From positions 1 to 64,000 of the forward strand of contig JAPLEF010000174.1 in NCBI GenBank assembly GCA_026391525.1: a DNA stretch of 64,000 nucleotides, read 5' to 3'. Shown here piece by piece: positions 16,534 to 26,157 of the stretch. How positions within the stretch are numbered: the stretch's first letter is position 1; the number at the start of each line of letters is the position of its first letter. Origin of the DNA: Sphingobacteriales bacterium. GTDB taxonomy: Bacteria > Bacteroidota > Bacteroidia > Chitinophagales > Chitinophagaceae. The notes under the pieces were generated by a model, which had not been told where the DNA came from, searched no databases, and saw nothing but the letters and a program-made list of their open reading frames with translations. A program made the translations under genes and the position numbers.

Positions 16534-18243
16534 TTAGGGTTTGCTGTATTTGCGTTTACGCATCCATTGAAAAAGGAGTGCAAAACAGATGAGTAATAAA
16601 ACCGGTACAGCGATGTTGATGATTTGCCATTTTATTTTTTCGGTCTCTACTTTCTTACTATCGAGCAAACGAGCCACATAATCTTTTGATTTCGCTTCTG
16701 CGAGTCCGTTATTGTTTACCAAATATTCCAGCGTATTCAATAGAAACTCGCGATTGGCAAATGGAAATTCCCTTTGTGAACCAAAGGTGAACGGATTCAT
16801 CCCCATGGCAATAGGCTGATTGCCTTTTACTACTGCATTGAGCAGGATATCGCCATCACCAACAATCACCATTTTATTATCTTCCACACATTTGGGAATA
16901 AATCCATAATCATATGCTTGCAACGAATCGTTCATGGCTTTCGACAAGCGGTTGGCAAAAAAAGAATTGAATTTGCCTTCCAGTAAAACGCCTGCAATCA
17001 GGTTTGCGGTGCGGAATTTTTCGCTTTCGGGTGCGGTTACATTCTCCCTTCCGCTGATAAGTGCCGGTGCACCAATCTTACGGGCATTCACTGAAGATCT
17101 TAATAAAACGGTTTTGCGGATACCTTCTGCCTCGGTAGTATCGATGGTATTTACAAACTGGCCCGATACGAACCCGAGATTCTTATTGATGGGATGATTG
17201 GAAGCAGATTCGAATACCGGAAAGTAATTCCAGGGTAACAACTCAAACTGTCCATTACCATTTACATCAAAAGGAAGGTAGTCGCATTGCAGATCCATCA
17301 GCAAATCCGGATTGATCCTCGCTCCATAACGGAAAATCAGGTCGTTCAATTTGAGGTCACGCTCATAAGCAACCACTTCATTTTTCTGTTGCAGGCTATC
17401 CATCTCTGCATTGAGACGGTCGATAAATAGCAGGAGTTTCCCGCCTCTCATCACATATTGGTCGAGTTTGAGTTTTTCTTCATCGGTAAACGACAAGGAA
17501 GGTTTCACCATAATCAAAGCAGAAAAATCTTCCGGTATGAAAGGCTGGTTTAAAAGATCGAAACTGAAAAACCTGAAATTCGGTTTCAATGCATTCTCTA
17601 CAAGGTCGTAGGTATTGTAACCCATCGGCTCTCCGTTACCGGTAGCATAAGCAACAATGGGCATTTCTTTTCTGGTAACCGCATCGATGGCTTTTGCAAA
17701 CTGGTATTCCAGCATGGCTTCCGCACTGTTTAGTTCCTGGAAGCTGATCAATGGGGTTTTACCTTTATATAATTCTATCGGTATGGTTTGATCCTTGTAA
17801 TGAAGTAACGCTACAGGATAAACGAACTGTTGTTGTTGTCCGGCTTTTACCTGCGAAGTGAGGTTGATAGGGAAAAATCCCATCGCATTAACCGTATCGG
17901 CATAAGTGGAAGTGCTGCCTTCCACCTGTTCATCGGGCGAGAGGAATCGGAATTGGAGCTTGTTTCCGGCAATCTCTTTGCACTCACTGAGGATGTCTTT
18001 GCTGGCTTCTGCCAATTTTCTGAATCCGCTGGGATAATCGCCTTTCAGCAGCACATCTATTTTAACAGGAGCATCCAGCTTCCGGAGTAATTTTTTGGTC
18101 GGCTCACTTAAGGTGAAGCGTTTTTCATCGGTGAGGTCTACCCTTGCATGCCAGTTGGAAGCGGCCCAATTGATAGCAACGAGTAGCAGCAACACCGGTA
18201 TCAGCCACCAGCCTTTTTTCGTTATGAGTTTTTTGCCGGCCAT
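16534..18243 (-). CDS. gldG: Gliding motility-associated ABC transporter substrate-binding protein GldG
   Basis: A 569-residue GldG protein, the extracytoplasmic part of the GldAFG ABC transporter needed for gliding in Flavobacterium johnsoniae. One N-terminal helix (about residues 12-28) and one C-terminal helix (about 545-562) bracket a large periplasmic region, the usual GldG topology. The DLTDEKRFTLSEPTK phrase after the first helix is typical of this family. The start codon overlaps the stop of gldF by one base (TAATG), showing tight coupling. The ATPase gene gldA is not in this window, as is common, since it often lies elsewhere. Confidence 0.93.
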   Translation of the reverse strand: MAGKKLITKKGWWLIPVLLLLVAINWAASNWHARVDLTDEKRFTLSEPTKKLLRKLDAPVKIDVLLKGDYPSGFRKLAEASKDILSECKEIAGNKLQFRFLSPDEQVEGSTSTYADTVNAMGFFPINLTSQVKAGQQQQFVYPVALLHYKDQTIPIELYKGKTPLISFQELNSAEAMLEYQFAKAIDAVTRKEMPIVAYATGNGEPMGYNTYDLVENALKPNFRFFSFDLLNQPFIPEDFSALIMVKPSLSFTDEEKLKLDQYVMRGGKLLLFIDRLNAEMDSLQQKNEVVAYERDLKLNDLIFRYGARINPDLLMDLQCDYLPFDVNGNGQFELLPWNYFPVFESASNHPINKNLGFVSGQFVNTIDTTEAEGIRKTVLLRSSVNARKIGAPALISGRENVTAPESEKFRTANLIAGVLLEGKFNSFFANRLSKAMNDSLQAYDYGFIPKCVEDNKMVIVGDGDILLNAVVKGNQPIAMGMNPFTFGSQREFPFANREFLLNTLEYLVNNNGLAEAKSKDYVARLLDSKKVETEKIKWQIINIAVPVLLLICFALLFQWMRKRKYSKP

Positions 18244-18965
18244 TAACGCTGTTGAATATTTTTTACGGTGATCAAAAGGGAAAGGTAGATAAGACTGAAA
18301 AAATACACCAGATCGCGGGTATCCAATACTCCTCTGCTGATGCTTTGGTAATGAAAATCAATTCCCAGCATTTCTAGATAATAATCGGTGGTTCCTGCAA
18401 ATGCCGGTAGCTTACTTAAGGCATTGAATCCTACATACAAGGTTAAACAGGCAGCGATACTGATCAGGAATGACAGAACAGCATTTCCGGTAAAACTGCT
18501 GCAGCACAAACTGATGGCTGCAAAAACGGCACTCAGTAAAAATAGTCCGAGGTAGCTTCCCGCGATACCACCTGAATCGATGACTCCGCTGGCACTCAAA
18601 GTTTTGATGCTGAATACATAAATAAAAGTGGGGACGATTACCAACAGGATGATAAAGAGGATGGCCAGGTATTTCCCCAACGTGATTTGCCAGGCCGTTA
18701 AAGGTTTGGTGCGAAGGGTTTCGAAAGTGCCGCTTTTGTATTCATCTGAAAAACTGCGCATACTGATGGCAGGAACCAGAAAAAGGAGCACCCAGGGGGC
18801 GAGGGAGAAAAACTTATCCAAACTGGCATATCCGAAAACCAGGATACTGCTTTCTTCAAAAATAAAAAGGAATAAACCGTTCACGAGCAGGAATAAAACA
18901 ATAGCAATATAACCTGTTAGGTTGCTGAAAAACTGGTTAAATTCCTTCCGGCAAATGCTCCACAT
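18243..18965 (-). CDS. gldF: Gliding motility-associated ABC transporter permease GldF
   Basis: A 240-residue permease subunit with about six hydrophobic helices. The phrase SFSDEYKSGTFETLRTKPLT, in the first cytoplasmic loop, is characteristic of the GldF/ABC-2 permease family. It forms a translationally coupled pair with gldG and is the first gene of a long minus-strand run that continues through terC, murF-alr and lspA. The upstream 364 bases to the next gene contain no exact TAnnTTTG box for this direction. Other ABC-2 permeases are the alternative, but the adjacent GldG makes the assignment firm. Confidence 0.92.
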   Translation of the reverse strand: MWSICRKEFNQFFSNLTGYIAIVLFLLVNGLFLFIFEESSILVFGYASLDKFFSLAPWVLLFLVPAISMRSFSDEYKSGTFETLRTKPLTAWQITLGKYLAILFIILLVIVPTFIYVFSIKTLSASGVIDSGGIAGSYLGLFLLSAVFAAISLCCSSFTGNAVLSFLISIAACLTLYVGFNALSKLPAFAGTTDYYLEMLGIDFHYQSISRGVLDTRDLVYFFSLIYLSLLITVKNIQQR

Positions 18966-19329
18966 AGTTGAAATTGATGCTGCAATTTACTATTTAACAG
19001 GCGAATACGGCTGATTTGGCCAAATGGCCTGCTTTTTTTTATTTCTGATGCAGCAAAATAGAAAAAGCGGCTGTCTTCCCCCTGTTGCATAGCAGCGTTT
19101 ACCAAAACTAACTACTGATTTCGATTCTATTCAGCACCCGTTCCTGACAGTCGGGGTTGATTTTAAGGTTTTACCAAAACAAACTGTATCCCCCATTATT
19201 GGGGGATTTTTTTGTGAAAAAGAAATGTATTGCAAAAGGAAAATTAGAAGCCTAATCACTGTTTTACAAATTCCCAATCCCTGATCAACCTATCCCCCAA
19301 CCCCCTATCTTTATTTTTCAATTCAAGAT
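18966..19329. other. Gene-free region between divergent genes (364 bp)
   Basis: No protein gene is supported. It contains a 12-bp palindrome ATTTGGCCAAAT (19014-19025) inside a looser CAGGC/GCCTG hairpin followed by eight T (19033-19040), the direct repeat TTTACCAAAAC (19098-19108 and 19170-19180), and a strong plus-strand terminator at 19188-19213. The terminator has no plus-strand gene in front of it, which raises the possibility of a small RNA between about 19041 and 19213. A TATCTTTA box at 19306-19313 may serve the DUF4838 gene. Confidence 0.45.
19188..19213 (+). terminator. Orphan rho-independent terminator
   Basis: A 7-bp stem ATCCCCC/GGGGGAT (19188-19194 with 19201-19207), 6-base loop, then a T-run to 19213. 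It faces the plus strand, yet the genes to the left are on the minus strand, so the transcript it ends is unknown. Confidence 0.75.
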
Positions 19330-21924
19330 ATGAAAACCGGTTTCCCAAAAATTACCAGATTATCATTACTGATGATCATCACTTCGCTTTGTATACGGCT
19401 TTCAGCACAAACAACAATTACTTACCCTGCGGTGATCATGCCGGAAGCTCTTAAAGGAACATATTGGGGCAGGTTTGATCCCCGGTTATTGGCAGAAGAC
19501 CTTGCTTCTTTGCTGGAAAAGGCAACTGGTGAGAAATTTCAAGTTCAGATGAATGCTGCTTCAAAGGCTACCAGTATCAGCTTTTTATTAAACCCCAATT
19601 TTACCAACGAAAGCCAGGAAGCCGGTAAAATGGAAACGGATGGAAAAACATTTATTCGTTTTTCGGCAAAGTATGCCACCGGACTTTCCTACGCCTTATA
19701 CAGCTGGTTGGAGGAAAAAAACTTTCATTTTTCTTTGCCCGGAGAAGAATGGATACATATTCCAAAACTCAAAACCCTTTATAACGGCAAAGCAGAAACG
19801 AAAATTTATGCCCCTGCTTTCCGCATGCGTATGATGGCTGCCAGCGGTGGCATTTACCCTATCAAGGGGTTAGATGAAAACAAGACCATGCTTGCAGATT
19901 GGTATTTATGGCAGCAACGCAACAGGATGGGTTGCGATTACCTGGGTGTTGATGGCCATATCGGCGAATACTTCAATATGGTTCACAAAGCCGAGATAGA
20001 AAAAGATCCGGCCATCCTCGCGCCAGTTGATGGCAAACGCCAGTACAACCAAACCGGAAAACTCGACCCCACTTACCAGCCCGGTGTAAACCTGTTTACC
20101 AACTGGATAATAGATGAGTTTGAAAAACGAAAGAAAACAGACCCCGATTTCCTCCCATTTAAAAAATACCCCACCGTTGATGCCGGAGACGGATTGAATT
20201 ATTGCCATACTCCGGAATGTGAAAAAGCATTCCCCACCGTATCCGACCAGATGTTCAGCATCAGCAACCAGGCGGCGAAAAAAATTAAAAAGGTGGATGC
20301 CCGTGCCGGTGTGGGCACCATGGCTTATACCGAAAGGGCAGATACCCCACATCTTAAAATTGAACCCAATGTGCATGTGATGGTTGTTCCTACTGCATTC
20401 CAATCGGCCAGTACGGCAGCAGAACTGATGCAGCGCTGGCGCAAAAAACACAGCAATATCAGTCAGTACGATTACCTGAATATCGGAGTATGGGCATACG
20501 ATATGCCGTTTTACGACATGAACCGTTACCATGATTATCTGCAGTTTCTAAAAAAATTAAAAATTGACGGCCTGCTTTATGAAACATCATTTTCAAAGTT
20601 TGCAACAGGCGTACAACAATATCTAATCTTAAAATTCCTGGCTGATCCCTACAATGATCCTGAAAAAATATTGTCGGAGTACTGCCAGCTGAATTTTGAG
20701 CAAGCTGCCATTCCCATTGAAAAATTATTAAAAGCCTGGTATTTCAGTCCGGTGCATTTACAAACGAATTACGACAGGCCTTCCTTCTATCCGGATGAAT
20801 TGGGCAATTTTGTGAACTGGCTTGATGCAGCCGAAAATACAAGCGGCATTTCTGAAGCAGTGAAAAAAAGAATAGAGGAATTAAAAGGCTATACCGTTTA
20901 TCTCTGCAAATATTTTGAATTGTTTGCCGAACTCAGCAGCCAGGCGGCATTCGCCAAAGATGCAACACTCAAAACCAAAAAAGTGGAAGCCTTACTTACC
21001 TACACCTGGCAATTGTATCCTACCCGGATTTTTCACAATACCCAACTGAACGATATGCTCATCCAATGGATGGCGGAATCGGAAAGAGGTAAATGGCAAT
21101 ATCAAACACAACCGCATATCGCAAACATACAAGTGAATATCCCTATACTGATACGCAATGAATTCAAGGCGATGTACAACAAATACGGATCACAGGCACA
21201 TGAGGAACCTGCATTGGAAGATGCCCGTTTTGATCAACTCTTACCATACGCAGCAGACAGTTTCCGGATCAAAACCATGGATGAAAAAGCTTTTGGAAAC
21301 TTCGTTTATCCGTTATCGTTTTATTGCAACAAACCTGGTACGTTGCGCATCCGTTTTCAAACAGGCAGTAGCCAGGCGAAAACTGATAATGAAAAATTCG
21401 GTATCGTTGGAGTGGAATCTGCTGACTATCTTTTCCTTGATAACCGTTTCATCCGAAAAGAAAACAGTGAAGGCAACATCAGCTTTCAAATTCCTGCAAA
21501 GGGGCATTATAAACTATACCTTGGCCAATACCAGGCCACTCCTGCCAGTTACGTCGTGTATGCCAAGAACCAATTATTTTATTTCGATAAGAAATCGATC
21601 ATGATGAATGGCCTTCAGGTACAAGAGCCCTTCGGTTCTGAAACCTATAGCAACCGATACCTCGGTATTGTTGCACCAGAAAGCGGTTCGCTGATGTTTG
21701 GTGATCTTTATTACAGTTCTAACAATACCAGTAAATATTATGATGCAGCCGGCAACCTACTTTCAGTGGTTCCGGGAAGCCAAAAAGGATATTATGTTGC
21801 AGATTTGAAAAAAGGGGTTGTACCCGGTATTATTTTTTACGAGAATCAGGTGTATAGATGGCCGCCGGTGCTTGTGAATGCTGTTCCTTATTATTTTTTC
21901 TTACGGTTCCCGATGAAAAAATAG
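19330..21924 (+). CDS. DUF4838 domain-containing protein (glycoside hydrolase-like), exported
   Basis: An 864-residue protein with a type I signal peptide ending near LSAQ (residue 27). The N-terminal 30-150 region resembles the small alpha/beta domain that precedes the barrel in alpha-glucuronidases and GH20-like enzymes. The central part, with phrases such as GDGLNYCHTPEC and GVWAYDMPFYD, resembles DUF4838 proteins, which are thought to be TIM-barrel carbohydrate-active enzymes. The C-terminal 230 residues look beta-rich. No enzymatic activity has been assigned to this group with certainty, and I cannot name catalytic residues. It stands alone on the plus strand, ending at a bidirectional terminator shared with the isc operon. 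Confidence 0.6.
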   Translation: MKTGFPKITRLSLLMIITSLCIRLSAQTTITYPAVIMPEALKGTYWGRFDPRLLAEDLASLLEKATGEKFQVQMNAASKATSISFLLNPNFTNESQEAGKMETDGKTFIRFSAKYATGLSYALYSWLEEKNFHFSLPGEEWIHIPKLKTLYNGKAETKIYAPAFRMRMMAASGGIYPIKGLDENKTMLADWYLWQQRNRMGCDYLGVDGHIGEYFNMVHKAEIEKDPAILAPVDGKRQYNQTGKLDPTYQPGVNLFTNWIIDEFEKRKKTDPDFLPFKKYPTVDAGDGLNYCHTPECEKAFPTVSDQMFSISNQAAKKIKKVDARAGVGTMAYTERADTPHLKIEPNVHVMVVPTAFQSASTAAELMQRWRKKHSNISQYDYLNIGVWAYDMPFYDMNRYHDYLQFLKKLKIDGLLYETSFSKFATGVQQYLILKFLADPYNDPEKILSEYCQLNFEQAAIPIEKLLKAWYFSPVHLQTNYDRPSFYPDELGNFVNWLDAAENTSGISEAVKKRIEELKGYTVYLCKYFELFAELSSQAAFAKDATLKTKKVEALLTYTWQLYPTRIFHNTQLNDMLIQWMAESERGKWQYQTQPHIANIQVNIPILIRNEFKAMYNKYGSQAHEEPALEDARFDQLLPYAADSFRIKTMDEKAFGNFVYPLSFYCNKPGTLRIRFQTGSSQAKTDNEKFGIVGVESADYLFLDNRFIRKENSEGNISFQIPAKGHYKLYLGQYQATPASYVVYAKNQLFYFDKKSIMMNGLQVQEPFGSETYSNRYLGIVAPESGSLMFGDLYYSSNNTSKYYDAAGNLLSVVPGSQKGYYVADLKKGVVPGIIFYENQVYRWPPVLVNAVPYYFFLRFPMKK

Positions 21925-21966
21925 TTTTCTGCCGGCTGAAAATATTGCCATGCAGTAAAATAAAAA

Positions 21967-21984
21967 CCCCGGAAAATTCCGGGG
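21967..21984. terminator. Bidirectional terminator between DUF4838 gene and isc operon
   Basis: A perfect 8-bp stem CCCCGGAA/TTCCGGGG with a two-base loop. On the minus strand it is followed by TTTTTATTTT, ending the isc operon; on the plus strand it serves the DUF4838 gene more weakly. Confidence 0.8.
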
Positions 21985-22006
21985 CTTAATTACTATTTTA
22001 CATTTT

Positions 22007-22357
22007 TTACACTGCAAAACTTTCGCCGCAGCCACAACTCCTGCTCGCATTGGGATTGTTGAAATAAAAACCTTTTCCGTTGAGACCGTCGCTGAATTCG
22101 AGTTCGGTATTAACGAGATAAAGAAAGCTCTTCAAATCGGTAACTATCTTCAAACCCTTATCTTCAAAAACCTGATCCATCGGCTTTACTTCGTTATCGA
22201 AATCGAGTTTGTAGCTTAGCCCGCTACAACCACCACCTACAACTCCTACACGAAGAAAATAACTGGCATCATTTTCCACTCCTGCATCTTTCATCAGTTG
22301 CAAAACTTTTTCCTTCGCTTTATCACTGATGTATATGCTATTATCTGTTGCAACCAT
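22007..22357 (-). CDS. Iron-sulfur cluster assembly accessory protein (IscA/ErpA family)
   Basis: A 116-residue A-type carrier that passes Fe-S clusters to target proteins. The three conserved cysteines are present: one in GGGCSGLSY and two in the C-terminal SCGCGESFAV motif. It is the third gene of an iscS-iscU-iscA operon, 27 bases after iscU, and is followed by a strong terminator. Whether it is functionally IscA, SufA or ErpA cannot be decided from sequence, so no symbol is given. Confidence 0.93.
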   Translation of the reverse strand: MVATDNSIYISDKAKEKVLQLMKDAGVENDASYFLRVGVVGGGCSGLSYKLDFDNEVKPMDQVFEDKGLKIVTDLKSFLYLVNTELEFSDGLNGKGFYFNNPNASRSCGCGESFAV

Positions 22358-22384
22358 ACTGCAAATCCTTTTTGTATTACCTGA

Positions 22385-22804
22385 TTAATGTACCACGCTT
22401 TCTTCAAACTTGATTTTTTCCATGCCGTTCTTTTCACGGTAATCATTGATAGCCGCTTTGATGGCATCCTCGGCCAGAACGGAGCAGTGGATCTTTACCG
22501 GTGGAAGGTTGAGTTCTTCCACAATCGCCATGTTGTCGATTTTCAGGGCATCATCTACGCTTTTTCCCTTCAGCCATTCTGTAGCCAATGACGAAGAAGC
22601 GATTGCAGATCCGCAACCGAAAGTCTTGAACTTGGCATCGGTGATCATACCGGTATTGTGATCTACTTCAATTTGTAAACGCATTACATCACCGCATTCG
22701 GGCGCACCAACCAAACCGGTTCCAACGCTCTTGCTCAACTTGTCGAGCGTACCCACATTCTTTGGATTTTGATAGTGATCAATCACTTTTTCTGAGTATG
22801 CCAT
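22385..22804 (-). CDS. iscU: Fe-S cluster scaffold protein IscU
   Basis: A 139-residue scaffold on which IscS-derived sulfur and iron are assembled into [2Fe-2S] clusters. The three cluster-ligating cysteines are Cys37 (APECGD), Cys64 (FGCGSA) and Cys107 (KIHCSVLAED), and the Asp39 that promotes cluster release is retained. The chaperone-recognition motif LPPVK (100-104) is present although no hscA/hscB is in this window. The gene lies 44 bases behind iscS on the same strand. Confidence 0.96.
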   Translation of the reverse strand: MAYSEKVIDHYQNPKNVGTLDKLSKSVGTGLVGAPECGDVMRLQIEVDHNTGMITDAKFKTFGCGSAIASSSLATEWLKGKSVDDALKIDNMAIVEELNLPPVKIHCSVLAEDAIKAAINDYREKNGMEKIKFEESVVH

Positions 22805-22848
22805 GATGATTTATTTATTGTTTTATGTTATTGTAAATTGATTTTCTA

Positions 22849-24066
22849 TTAATGAGCTGCCCATTCTATTGAATTCAAATCTATGCCTTCTTTATACATT
22901 TCCCAAAGCGGACTCATTTCTCTCAGTTTCAGAACGGTTTCACTGATGGCCTTGATGGTATAATCAATTTCTTCTTCAGTAGTAAAACGGCTCAAGCCAA
23001 ATCGCAAAGAGCTATGAGCCAGATCATCGCCCAAACCCAATGCTTTCAATACATAACTGGGTTCTAAGGATGCTGAAGTACAGGCCGAACCTGAACTTAA
23101 AGCGATATTCTTATTAAAGCCCATCAGTAAACCTTCGCCTTCCACGTGCTTGAAAGAAATATTAGCAACATGAGGCAAACGATGCTCGCGGCTGCCATTT
23201 ACATAAGCTTCTTCCAGTTTCAACAATTCTTTTTCCAAATGATCGCGCAGTTTGCTGATGCGTTTGGTATCTTCTTCCATATCGAGCATGCACAATTCGC
23301 AGGCCTTTCCGAATCCTACGATACCGGGCACATTCAAAGTTCCGCTTCTCATGCCACGTTCGTGGCCGCCACCATCCATCTGAGCGGTTACTTTAACCCT
23401 GGGATTTTTTCTTCTAACATATAAAGCGCCAACACCTTTTGGTCCGTACATTTTATGTGCCGTAAAAGCCATCAGGTCGATTCCGTCTTTATTCACGTCA
23501 ACCGGAATTTTCCCTACGGCTTGAGTGGCATCTGTGAAAAGCAATACCCCATGTTTACGGGCGATGGCACTGATTTCGCGGATAGGCATCACCGTGCCAA
23601 TTTCATTATTGGCATACATGATGGCAATCAGGATCGTAGTTGGTCGAATAGCCGCTTCTAATTCCTTTAAGTCGATGAGACCATCGGGTTGTACTTGCAA
23701 ATAGGTGACTTCTCCGCCCGATTTTTCAATATGCTTGCAAGTATCTAAAACCGCCTTATGTTCGGTTGTTGCGGTGATGATATGATTTCCTTTCCCGGCG
23801 TACATTTCATAAACCCCTTTGATGCCAAGATTATCTGCTTCAGTGGCACCGGAGGTAAAAATAATTTCCTTAGGGTCGGCTCCTATAAGCCGGGCTACTT
23901 GTTCCCTTGCATAGTCCACTGCTTCTTCAGCTTCCCAGCCAAATGGATGGTTACGGCTGGCTGCGTTACCAAAATGCTTTAAAAAGTATGGGGTCATTGC
24001 TTCCAAAACACGAGGGTCCATTGGTGTCGTGGAATTATTATCTAAATAAATCGGCAAATTGAGCAT
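22849..24066 (-). CDS. iscS: Cysteine desulfurase IscS
   Basis: A 405-residue PLP enzyme that takes sulfur from cysteine for Fe-S clusters and thiolated tRNA. The PLP lysine is Lys205 in [11 protein letters not shown], His104 stacks on the cofactor (TTEHKAVL), and the active cysteine is Cys329 in [10 protein letters not shown], on the long flexible loop of IscS-type enzymes. It heads a minimal operon, iscS-iscU-iscA, without the regulator IscR, HscBA or ferredoxin. A TAATTTTG box lies 33 bases upstream of the ATG. Confidence 0.96.
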   Translation of the reverse strand: MLNLPIYLDNNSTTPMDPRVLEAMTPYFLKHFGNAASRNHPFGWEAEEAVDYAREQVARLIGADPKEIIFTSGATEADNLGIKGVYEMYAGKGNHIITATTEHKAVLDTCKHIEKSGGEVTYLQVQPDGLIDLKELEAAIRPTTILIAIMYANNEIGTVMPIREISAIARKHGVLLFTDATQAVGKIPVDVNKDGIDLMAFTAHKMYGPKGVGALYVRRKNPRVKVTAQMDGGGHERGMRSGTLNVPGIVGFGKACELCMLDMEEDTKRISKLRDHLEKELLKLEEAYVNGSREHRLPHVANISFKHVEGEGLLMGFNKNIALSSGSACTSASLEPSYVLKALGLGDDLAHSSLRFGLSRFTTEEEIDYTIKAISETVLKLREMSPLWEMYKEGIDLNSIEWAAH

Positions 24067-24098
24067 ATAATATCTTTCTTTTAAGTAATTCTATAACG

Positions 24099-24106
24099 CA
24101 AAATTA
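24099..24106 (-). promoter_or_regulatory. -7 promoter box of the isc operon
   Basis: TAATTTTG on the minus strand, matching TAnnTTTG, 33 bases from the iscS start. No TTG lies at the expected distance upstream, so support is partial. Confidence 0.4.
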
Positions 24107-24202
24107 CTGTAAAAGGTTTTACTTTTATAGTGATTTGAAAGCCTTTGTCAGGATTTAACGTATTTCGTAAATACCCACACCCAAAAAAACCAACTCATTC
24201 AT

Positions 24203-24604
24203 ATGCAACACGTTGAACATATCGGCATTGCTGTAAAAAAACTCGAAACGGCCATCCCGATTTATGAAAAGCTGTTAAACACGATATGCTACAAAACAGA
24301 ATCTGTTGAAACTGAAAAGGTGAATACTGCTTTTTTTCAAACCGGTGAAGCTAAAATTGAATTGCTGGAGAGCAGTACAGAGGATGGGGTAATAGCAAGA
24401 TTTATTGAAAAGAAAGGGGAAGGCATCCATCATATTGCCTTTGAAGTGACCGATATCAGGGCAGAAATGAAACGTTTGATGGAAGATGGATTTGTTTTAT
24501 TGAATGAAGAACCCAAAAAAGGAGCCGACAATAAACTGGTATGTTTTTTACACCCGAAAGGAACGAATGGGGTGTTGGTGGAATTGTGCCAGTCCATTTT
24601 ATAA
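24203..24604 (+). CDS. mce: Methylmalonyl-CoA epimerase
   Basis: A 133-residue vicinal-oxygen-chelate enzyme that interconverts the S and R forms of methylmalonyl-CoA, linking propionyl-CoA carboxylation to the B12-dependent mutase. The metal ligands fit the family: His6 (VEHIGIAV), Glu53 (AKIELLE), a His at 76 or 77 (GIHHIAFEV) and Glu127 (GVLVELCQ). It is transcribed alone, divergently from iscS. The B12-binding mutase subunit at 2805 could act in the same pathway, although the genes are 21 kb apart. Other VOC proteins such as glyoxalase I are less likely given the EGIHHIAFEV phrase. Confidence 0.92.
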   Translation: MQHVEHIGIAVKKLETAIPIYEKLLNTICYKTESVETEKVNTAFFQTGEAKIELLESSTEDGVIARFIEKKGEGIHHIAFEVTDIRAEMKRLMEDGFVLLNEEPKKGADNKLVCFLHPKGTNGVLVELCQSIL

Positions 24605-24645
24605 ATGAAAAAGGAATGATACTAATTATGCTACTTTGTAATGTA

Positions 24646-25284
24646 TCATAAATCAGGTTGAGGAGTGATTCTTAGGTATGGCTTTACTTCTTGTACTCCT
24701 TTTGGAAATTTTAGTCCGATTTCCTCATCTTTCACTGAAGGAATAATCACTACATCATCGCCATATACCCAATTTGCCGGGGTTGCCACCTGAAAATTTG
24801 CGGTCAGTTGCAGGCTATCAATCACCCTTAGAATTTCATTGAAATTTCTTCCGGTGGATGCGGGGTAAGTGATGATAAGCTTAATTGTTTTATCTGGTGC
24901 AACGATCAATACAGAACGAACGGTAGCAGTTAAACTTGCATTGGGGTGGATAAAGTCGTACAATTCTGAAACTAATCTGTTGTGATCGGCTATAATCGGG
25001 AAGTTCACAACCGTGTTTTGTGTTTCATTGATATCCTTGATCCATTCCATATGGCTTTCAACAGGATCTACACTTAGTGCGATAACTTTTACATTTCGCC
25101 TGGTAAACTCATCTTTCAGTTTTGCCGTGGCCCCCAATTCAGTGGTGCATACAGGAGTAAAGTCGGCAGGATGTGAAAACAATATGCCCCAGCTATTACC
25201 GAGATAATCATAAAAATCCAGTTCACCTTCAGAAGTTAGTGCTTTGAAGTTGGGGGCAATATCCCCTAATCGTAATGTGGCCAT
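24646..25284 (-). CDS. 1-Cys peroxiredoxin (Prx6 type)
   Basis: A 212-residue peroxiredoxin that reduces hydrogen and organic peroxides. The peroxidatic cysteine is Cys46 in DFTPVCTTEL, and the C-terminal half has the extended dimerisation segment with the PSVKDEE phrase typical of the Prx6 group. No second conserved cysteine was seen, in line with the 1-Cys mechanism. It is convergent with the methylmalonyl-CoA epimerase gene 41 bases away and stands alone. Confidence 0.94.
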   Translation of the reverse strand: MATLRLGDIAPNFKALTSEGELDFYDYLGNSWGILFSHPADFTPVCTTELGATAKLKDEFTRRNVKVIALSVDPVESHMEWIKDINETQNTVVNFPIIADHNRLVSELYDFIHPNASLTATVRSVLIVAPDKTIKLIITYPASTGRNFNEILRVIDSLQLTANFQVATPANWVYGDDVVIIPSVKDEEIGLKFPKGVQEVKPYLRITPQPDL

Positions 25285-25444
25285 AATTGATTTTTTAAAT
25301 CAAATGCTAAACTTTAAAGCATTGCATACAATACTAAAAACAATCATTCAATAAGAAAATAAAAAGTACTCATGATATTTACAATTATTGTAAAAAATAT
25401 TCTTATCGTGTAACTATTGAAAATTATCGTTAACGAAATTGAAG

Positions 25445-26086
25445 CTATACATTTAAAAAAGGATTCGACTTTAACTCTTCTTCAATAGTTGTAACCGGCC
25501 CATGCCCGCTATAAACTTTGGTTTCGCCCGGAAGTATCAATAATTTTTCCCTGATACTTTTCAGCAAAGTTTCCAAATCGCCTCCGGGAAGATCGGTACG
25601 GCCAATGCTGTTTTTAAACAACACATCACCCCCGATAATAAAATGCTGTGCTGCACAATAAAACCCGATACTCCCACGACTATGCCCCGGCAAAAACAAC
25701 AGATCCAGCCAATCTTCACCCAATTGTATCGGATTACCAACATTCAATTCTTTAATTTCCCCTTCATAAGGGTCAAAGGGTAAACCATACATTTTACCGC
25801 TTACCGGTGCAAATTGCAATACAGGTAGCTCTTTGGGATGGATATGTGGTATGAGTCCAAAAGTTTCTGCCACATATTTCAACCCGAAAATATGGTCTAA
25901 ATGCCCATGGGTATTCAATAAAAGTTCAGGTTTAAGGCCTTCTATATGTATAAAATCTGAAAGTTGATTCTTTTCATTTTGATCATAACAGCCCGGATCA
26001 ATGATGATCGCCTGCTGGTGCTCATTATATAGAATATAGGTGTTCTCCTGAATCGGACTGAAAACAAAGCATTTAACCTTTAACAT
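25445..26086 (-). CDS. MBL-fold metallo-hydrolase (glyoxalase II-like)
   Basis: A 213-residue metallo-beta-lactamase-fold protein with the metal-binding THGHLDH motif (residues 59-65), the later GHSRGS histidine and the GGDVLF aspartate, and the GHGPVTT C-terminal histidine. The family includes glyoxalase II and various thioesterases; short forms of this size are usually called YcbL-like hydrolases. Substrate is unknown. It is divergent from the large plus-strand gene at 26158. Confidence 0.9.
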   Translation of the reverse strand: MLKVKCFVFSPIQENTYILYNEHQQAIIIDPGCYDQNEKNQLSDFIHIEGLKPELLLNTHGHLDHIFGLKYVAETFGLIPHIHPKELPVLQFAPVSGKMYGLPFDPYEGEIKELNVGNPIQLGEDWLDLLFLPGHSRGSIGFYCAAQHFIIGGDVLFKNSIGRTDLPGGDLETLLKSIREKLLILPGETKVYSGHGPVTTIEEELKSNPFLNV

Positions 26087-26157
26087 GGCCCTTGAAATTG
26101 TTATTTTTATGATTAAGGCGAAACAAGTAATTTAGTATTCCAGATTAACAGATTAGT

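Noticed and set aside
19906-20532. A 208-residue open frame on the minus strand
   Set aside because: Lies wholly inside the DUF4838 gene, has no recognisable domain or start context, and is cysteine/histidine-rich as expected for an antisense shadow frame.
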